This document shows positions 63,343 to 64,000 of a stretch of DNA of 64,000 nucleotides, piece after piece. Numbering within the stretch: the first letter of the stretch is position 1; the number at the start of each line of letters is the position of its first letter. The DNA is from Microbacterium proteolyticum. Lineage in GTDB: Bacteria; Actinomycetota; Actinomycetes; Actinomycetales; Microbacteriaceae. A model generated the notes under the pieces. That model did no database searches, was not told the origin of the DNA, and saw nothing but the letters and a program-made list of their open reading frames with translations. Where the stretch lies: positions 1,488,001 to 1,552,000 of the forward strand of contig NZ_CP121274.1 in the NCBI RefSeq assembly GCF_029639405.1, given 5' to 3'. The position numbers and the translations under genes are program-made.

Positions 63343-64000
63343 CGCTCGTCATGGGGATCGTCAACGTGACCCCCGACTCGTTCAGCGACGGCGGCCGGTT
63401 CCTCGATCCCGACGTCGCGATCGCGCACGCCCGTGCGCTCCACGCGCAGGGCGCCGACCTCCTGGACGTCGGCGGTGAGTCGACGCGGCCCGGAGCCGAG
63501 CGGGTCGCGCCCCGGATCGAGCAGCAGCGGGTGCTGCCCGTCGTCGAGGCGCTGGCATCCGAGGGTCTGTACGTGAGCGTCGACACGATGAACGCGACGA
63601 CCGCGCGTGCCGCCGTCGCCCTGGGAGCGCGCCTGGTCAACGACGTGTCGGGCGGGCTGGCCGACCCCGAGATGCTCGCCGCCGTCGCCGAATCGGGCGC
63701 CGAGATCGCGCTCGGACACTGGCGGGGTCCGTCGGCGGAGATGTACGCACGCGCCGAGTACGGCGACGTGGTGGCCGAGGTGCTCGCGGAACTCCACGAG
63801 CGGGTCGACGCGGCCGAGGCCGCCGGCATCCCGCGTTCCCGTGTCGTCGTCGACCCGGGCATCGGGTTCGGCAAGCGCGGCGACCAGAACTGGCAGGTGC
63901 TGCGCGCGCTCCCGCGGGTGGCGGGGCTCGGATGCCGCGTGCTCGTCGGTGCGAGCCGGAAGCGGTTCCTCGCCGAGACGATCGGCGCCGACGCCGACCT
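63339..64000 (+). CDS. folP: Dihydropteroate synthase (3' end outside window)
   Basis: About 220 residues are visible. Joins para-aminobenzoate to the pterin pyrophosphate. N-terminal MGIVNVTPDSFSDGG and DVGGESTRPGA are the pterin-site motifs; VVDPGIGFGK and GASRKRFL follow. ATG 63339 overlaps the folE stop (ATGA). The rest of the gene and likely folB/folK lie beyond the window. Confidence 0.95.
   Translation, partial: MTLVMGIVNVTPDSFSDGGRFLDPDVAIAHARALHAQGADLLDVGGESTRPGAERVAPRIEQQRVLPVVEALASEGLYVSVDTMNATTARAAVALGARLVNDVSGGLADPEMLAAVAESGAEIALGHWRGPSAEMYARAEYGDVVAEVLAELHERVDAAEAAGIPRSRVVVDPGIGFGKRGDQNWQVLRALPRVAGLGCRVLVGASRKRFLAETIGADAD

Overview
The window is about 64 kb of very GC-rich DNA (roughly 70 % by eye) with short gaps, many overlapping start/stop codons (GTGA, ATGA) and frequent GTG starts. 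The run tilS-hpt-ftsH-folE-folP, a mycoredoxin-like protein, Tat and LAxTG-type surface signals and Rv2578c-family and TIGR03767-family proteins all point to an actinobacterium. The style (secreted glycosidase locus, YkoE/ECF parts, leaderless genes) is most like Microbacterium or a close relative in Microbacteriaceae; that assignment is inference, not a search result. It looks chromosomal. I see no insertion sequence, prophage, CRISPR array or plasmid backbone; the only mobile element is an intein.

Region by region. 1-6.5 kb: 3' part of a DEAD-box helicase with an Arg-rich decapeptide-repeat N-terminus; an intein-split radical SAM protein; an AAA ATPase; a VanY-type carboxypeptidase. 6.6-18.4 kb: a sugar-use locus made of a LacI repressor, GH36 alpha-galactosidase, two ABC permeases, a binding lipoprotein, a large secreted clan GH-A hydrolase with carbohydrate-binding modules, then a WxL-like protein and a DUF916/WxL-interacting-like protein ending in a sortase signal. 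Three LacI-type operators and a well-formed promoter sit between the repressor and the galactosidase. 18.4-26.5 kb: an ECF transporter (EcfT plus double ATPase) behind a possible iron box, a Tat-exported metallophosphoesterase operon, small unknown genes, an SDR/TetR divergent pair with twin operators, and a YkoE-like S component. 26.6-37.9 kb: a large secreted subtilase, pirin plus GNAT, a CGNR regulator divergent from a tiny CxxC protein, RecQ, an acyl-CoA oxidase-like protein, 3-methyladenine glycosylase. 38-49.4 kb: second DEAD-box helicase, UvrA paralogue, a degenerate resolvase-like protein, Na+/H+ antiporter, kynureninase/amidohydrolase/glutaredoxin cluster, a GT2-GtrA fusion, a polysaccharide deacetylase. 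49.5-56.2 kb: Gfo/Idh oxidoreductase, ChrA, two MFS exporters around an acyl-CoA ligase. 56.3-56.65 kb: tRNA-Glu, tRNA-Asp, tRNA-Phe on the minus strand. 56.9-64 kb: M23 peptidase, pyrophosphatase, then the housekeeping run tilS, hpt, ftsH, folE and the start of folP.

How parts work together. The sugar locus reads as one pathway: the secreted hydrolase frees a small glycan, the ABC system imports it (its ATPase is not encoded here), and the cytoplasmic GH36 enzyme removes galactose under LacI control. The WxL/DUF916 pair may tether this machinery, or an associated glycan, to the wall. The final operon joins tRNA(Ile) lysidine formation, purine salvage, membrane proteolysis and folate synthesis, as in many actinobacteria.

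The observations I rate highest are the intein that splits the radical SAM cysteine motif, the WxL/DUF916/LAxTG module beside a glycan-use operon, the three-operator promoter, the SDR lacking its catalytic Tyr, the catalytically degenerate resolvase-like protein, and the recurring leaderless-start pattern.
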